From Clostridium sp. UBA4108 (GTDB lineage: Bacteria; Bacillota; Clostridia; Clostridiales; Clostridiaceae), in assembly GCA_002381695.1 (NCBI GenBank), contig DFXM01000020.1, positions 724,617-741,602 on the forward strand: a stretch of DNA of 16,986 nucleotides. The letters are read 5' to 3'. Shown here in pieces: positions 14,943-16,986 of the stretch. A model generated the notes under the pieces. It did not search any database and was not told where the DNA came from. It worked only from the letters and a program-made list of their open reading frames with translations. Every line of letters begins with the position of its first letter. Position 1 is the stretch's first letter. A program made the translations under genes and the position numbers.

Positions 14943-16826
14943 GATTCTGGTCGAGAGGGAGAACTTGTGGCCAGATGGATATTAGAAAAAGCTAGAGTTA
15001 GAAAGCCAATAAAGAGGCTTTGGATATCTTCTCAGACAGATAAAGCTATATTAGATGGATTTAGAAATCTAAAACCTTCAGCACAATATGATAATTTATA
15101 CAGAGCAGCAGAGTGTAGAGCAGAGGCAGATTGGGTAGTGGGTTTAAATGTTACTAGAGCCCTTACTTGTAAGCATAATGCTCAACTAACTGCAGGTCGT
15201 GTACAATCTGCAACCTTAGCTATGATAGTTAATCGTGAAGAGGAAATAAGAAATTTTAAACCAAAGGATTATTATGTAGTTAATGCAAAAGCTAAAGGTT
15301 TTGCCCTTCAATGGAGAGATAAAAACAATAACAGTAACATTTTTGAGGAAGATAGAGTAGATAAAGTTCTTTCAGCTACTAAGGGTAAAAATGGGAATGT
15401 TATTGATGTTACTGAAAGCTATAAAAAACAATTTGCACCTGCTCTTTATGATTTAACAGAATTACAAAGGGATGCTAATAGAATTTTTGGATATTCAGCT
15501 AAACAAACCTTATCCATAATGCAAAGGCTGTATGAAAACTATAAAGTATTAACTTATCCTAGAACAGATTCAAGATATATTTCTACAGATATAGTTGCTA
15601 CCTTGCCGGATAGGTTAAAAGCAATTTCTATAGGAAGTTATAGAATTTGTGCAGAAGAAATATTAAGAGGCAAAATAAACGCTAATAAGAGTTTTGTAGA
15701 TAATAGTAAGGTAAGTGATCACCATGCTATAATTCCAACAGAAGAAAGAGGAAACATAGCTCTTTTAAGTAGTGAAGAAAGACATATTTATGATCTAGTA
15801 GTAAAAAGATTCTTAGCAGTGATGTTACCTCCTTTTGAATATTTACAAACCACTATAACTGTAGATATTAATGGAGAGAGCTTCGTAGCAAAGGGTAATG
15901 TTATAAAATCAAAGGGTTGGAAAAAAGTATACGATAAAGCAGATGACCTAACAGAGGATGAAGATGAAAAAGATAGTCAAGTACTTCCTGTGGTTAAAAA
16001 GGGTGATAAATTAAACATAACCTCAGTTGAAAGTAAAAAATTAAAGACAAAGGCACCAGCCAGATTTAATGAGGGTACCCTACTTTCAGCCATGGAAAAA
16101 CCACAAAAATATGTAAGTGTAGATAAGGTTTCTGCAAAAACCTTGGGAGAAACTGGTGGTATAGGGACAGTTGCTACAAGAGCTGATATAATAGAAAAGT
16201 TATATAACATGTTCTATATAGAGAAGAATGGAAAAGAAATAATTCCAACGGGTAAAGGTAAGCAATTAATAGAACTAGTTCCTGATGAGTTAAAGTCACC
16301 TTTAATGACTGCAAAATGGGAATTAGAATTAGAGCTTATAAGTAAAGGTAAAAAAGACCCGAGAGTCTTTGTAGAGTCTATAAGAAAATATGCGGCAGAA
16401 CTAGTGCAGGATGTTAAAGGTAGCAGTGATAAATTTAAACATGACAACCTTACAGGTAAGAAGTGTCCTGACTGTGGAAAATATATGCTAGAGGTTAAAG
16501 GCAAACATGGAGTAATGAATGTATGCCAAGATAGAACTTGCGGACATAGAGAAAACGTAAGTAAGTTTACCAATGCAAGATGCCCAGAATGTAAGAAGAG
16601 ATTAGAACTTAGAGGACAGGGAGAAGGTCAGATTTATGTTTGCCCAGGAACCAACTGCAATTTTAGAGAAAAGGCATCTTCCTTTAATAAGAGATTTGAT
16701 AATAAAGGAGATAAGGTAAATAAAAGAGAGGTAAGTAATCGCTTAAAGCAGATGAAAAAGGAAGCGGAAGCTCCAATGAATTCAGCTCTTGCAGATGCAC
16801 TGGCAAAATTAAATTTAAAAGATTAA
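14631..16826 (+). CDS. topB: DNA topoisomerase III, rebuilt from an element 5' patch and host 3' part
   Basis: Full-length type IA topoisomerase of 731 residues (B. subtilis TopB is about the same), which relaxes and decatenates DNA through a 5'-phosphotyrosyl intermediate. The toprim domain has E9 (LAEKPS) and TDSGREGE at 104-111, with D105 and E109 as metal-binding acids. The nucleophile is Y309 in LTYPRTDSRYIS. Two C-terminal zinc ribbons begin at C612/C615 and C651/C654. Codons 1-104 (14631-14942) are the element's diverged copy; from GAT at 14943 the sequence is inferred to be the original host gene. The join is exactly in frame at a conserved motif. The gene now has a different upstream region from the ancestral patatin-topB arrangement, so its expression may have changed. 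Nothing suggests that it is inactive. Confidence 0.96.
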   Translation: MGRTLVLAEKPSVGREIARVLKCNKKGNGYLEGDKYVVTWALGHLVTLADPEVYDDKYKSWKLEDLPMLPKPLKLVVIKQSGKQFNIVKEQLNRKDVTEIIIGTDSGREGELVARWILEKARVRKPIKRLWISSQTDKAILDGFRNLKPSAQYDNLYRAAECRAEADWVVGLNVTRALTCKHNAQLTAGRVQSATLAMIVNREEEIRNFKPKDYYVVNAKAKGFALQWRDKNNNSNIFEEDRVDKVLSATKGKNGNVIDVTESYKKQFAPALYDLTELQRDANRIFGYSAKQTLSIMQRLYENYKVLTYPRTDSRYISTDIVATLPDRLKAISIGSYRICAEEILRGKINANKSFVDNSKVSDHHAIIPTEERGNIALLSSEERHIYDLVVKRFLAVMLPPFEYLQTTITVDINGESFVAKGNVIKSKGWKKVYDKADDLTEDEDEKDSQVLPVVKKGDKLNITSVESKKLKTKAPARFNEGTLLSAMEKPQKYVSVDKVSAKTLGETGGIGTVATRADIIEKLYNMFYIEKNGKEIIPTGKGKQLIELVPDELKSPLMTAKWELELELISKGKKDPRVFVESIRKYAAELVQDVKGSSDKFKHDNLTGKKCPDCGKYMLEVKGKHGVMNVCQDRTCGHRENVSKFTNARCPECKKRLELRGQGEGQIYVCPGTNCNFREKASSFNKRFDNKGDKVNKREVSNRLKQMKKEAEAPMNSALADALAKLNLKD

Positions 16827-16827
16827 G

Positions 16828-16873
16828 AAAGAACCTATAATTATTAATTCGAATAATTATAGGTTCTTTTAAT
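16828..16873 (+). terminator. Perfect 18-bp terminator hairpin after topB
   Basis: The arms at 16828-16845 and 16852-16869 are exact complements (outer sequence AAAGAACC/GGTTCTTT) with a 6-nt AATTCG loop, followed by T-rich DNA. It starts 2 bp after the topB stop codon. An A-rich stretch precedes the stem, so it could also act on the opposite strand. Confidence 0.92.
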
Positions 16874-16986
16874 TAATTATAGAATAAAATTGTAAATACT
16901 TAAGATGTGAATACATAGAAGTCAAAATGATATTAATTACAATAAATGGAATCAAGTCGTTTCAATAGTAAATAGACTTAGTCAAT

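Noticed and set aside
16214..16573. Minus-strand open frame of 119 codons inside topB
   Set aside because: It is antisense to the conserved C-terminal topB region, with no ribosome site or recognisable family.
14631..16826. The right-hand topB as wholly native, with the left copy brought in by the element
   Set aside because: The left copy sits at a tight operon-like distance from the patatin gene and outside the recombinase block, while the right copy's first 312 bp lie between element genes and the junction. The reverse reading would need the element to end beside the patatin gene without any junction signal.

Overview
The window looks like a chromosomal segment of a low-GC Firmicute, most likely a Clostridium or close relative. 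The reasons are very AT-rich intergenic DNA, AGGAGG-type ribosome binding sites, AT-ending codons, and clostridial-looking SNF2, patatin and TopB proteins. The species cannot be fixed from the sequence alone.

Layout. (1) Positions 28-2761, minus strand: a compact four-gene operon of DUF969 and DUF979 membrane proteins, pyrrolidone-carboxylate peptidase (pcp) and a gamma-glutamylcyclotransferase-like protein. The soluble enzymes suggest a pyroglutamate (5-oxoproline) or gamma-glutamyl peptide theme. A perfect 7-2-7 palindrome (2834-2849) upstream looks like a repressor operator. (2) 2762-3132: divergent intergenic region with several palindromes. (3) 3133-6387, plus strand: a large SWIM-zinc-finger SNF2 ATPase, closed by an intrinsic terminator. 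(4) 6601-7512: a patatin-like phospholipase, followed 54 bp later by the start of topB (DNA topoisomerase III).

(5) About 7879-14942: a mobile element of about 7.06 kb, related to the Tn554 family, inserted inside topB directly after codon 104. From left to right it carries an end with short direct repeats, a strong terminator, a promoter, three tandem tyrosine-recombinase genes, a small HTH/coiled-coil accessory gene, a terminator, a serine recombinase with its own promoter, and a second diverged copy of the first 104 codons of topB. The middle recombinase gene is broken by a TAA codon and has lost other catalytic residues.

(6) 14631-16826: that element-borne 5' segment joins in frame to the host's interrupted 3' part and gives a full-length 731-residue TopB, followed by a perfect 18-bp terminator hairpin.

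The main discovery is this arrangement. The element cuts topB at the codons for its most conserved toprim motif, strands the native 5' end (7567-7878), and repairs the gene with its own start codon and 104-codon coding patch. By my hand count the two 5' segments match at 91 of 104 residues but differ at about 54 of 312 bases, mostly silently. So the patch is not a recent local duplication and has been selected to encode a working TopB N-terminus.
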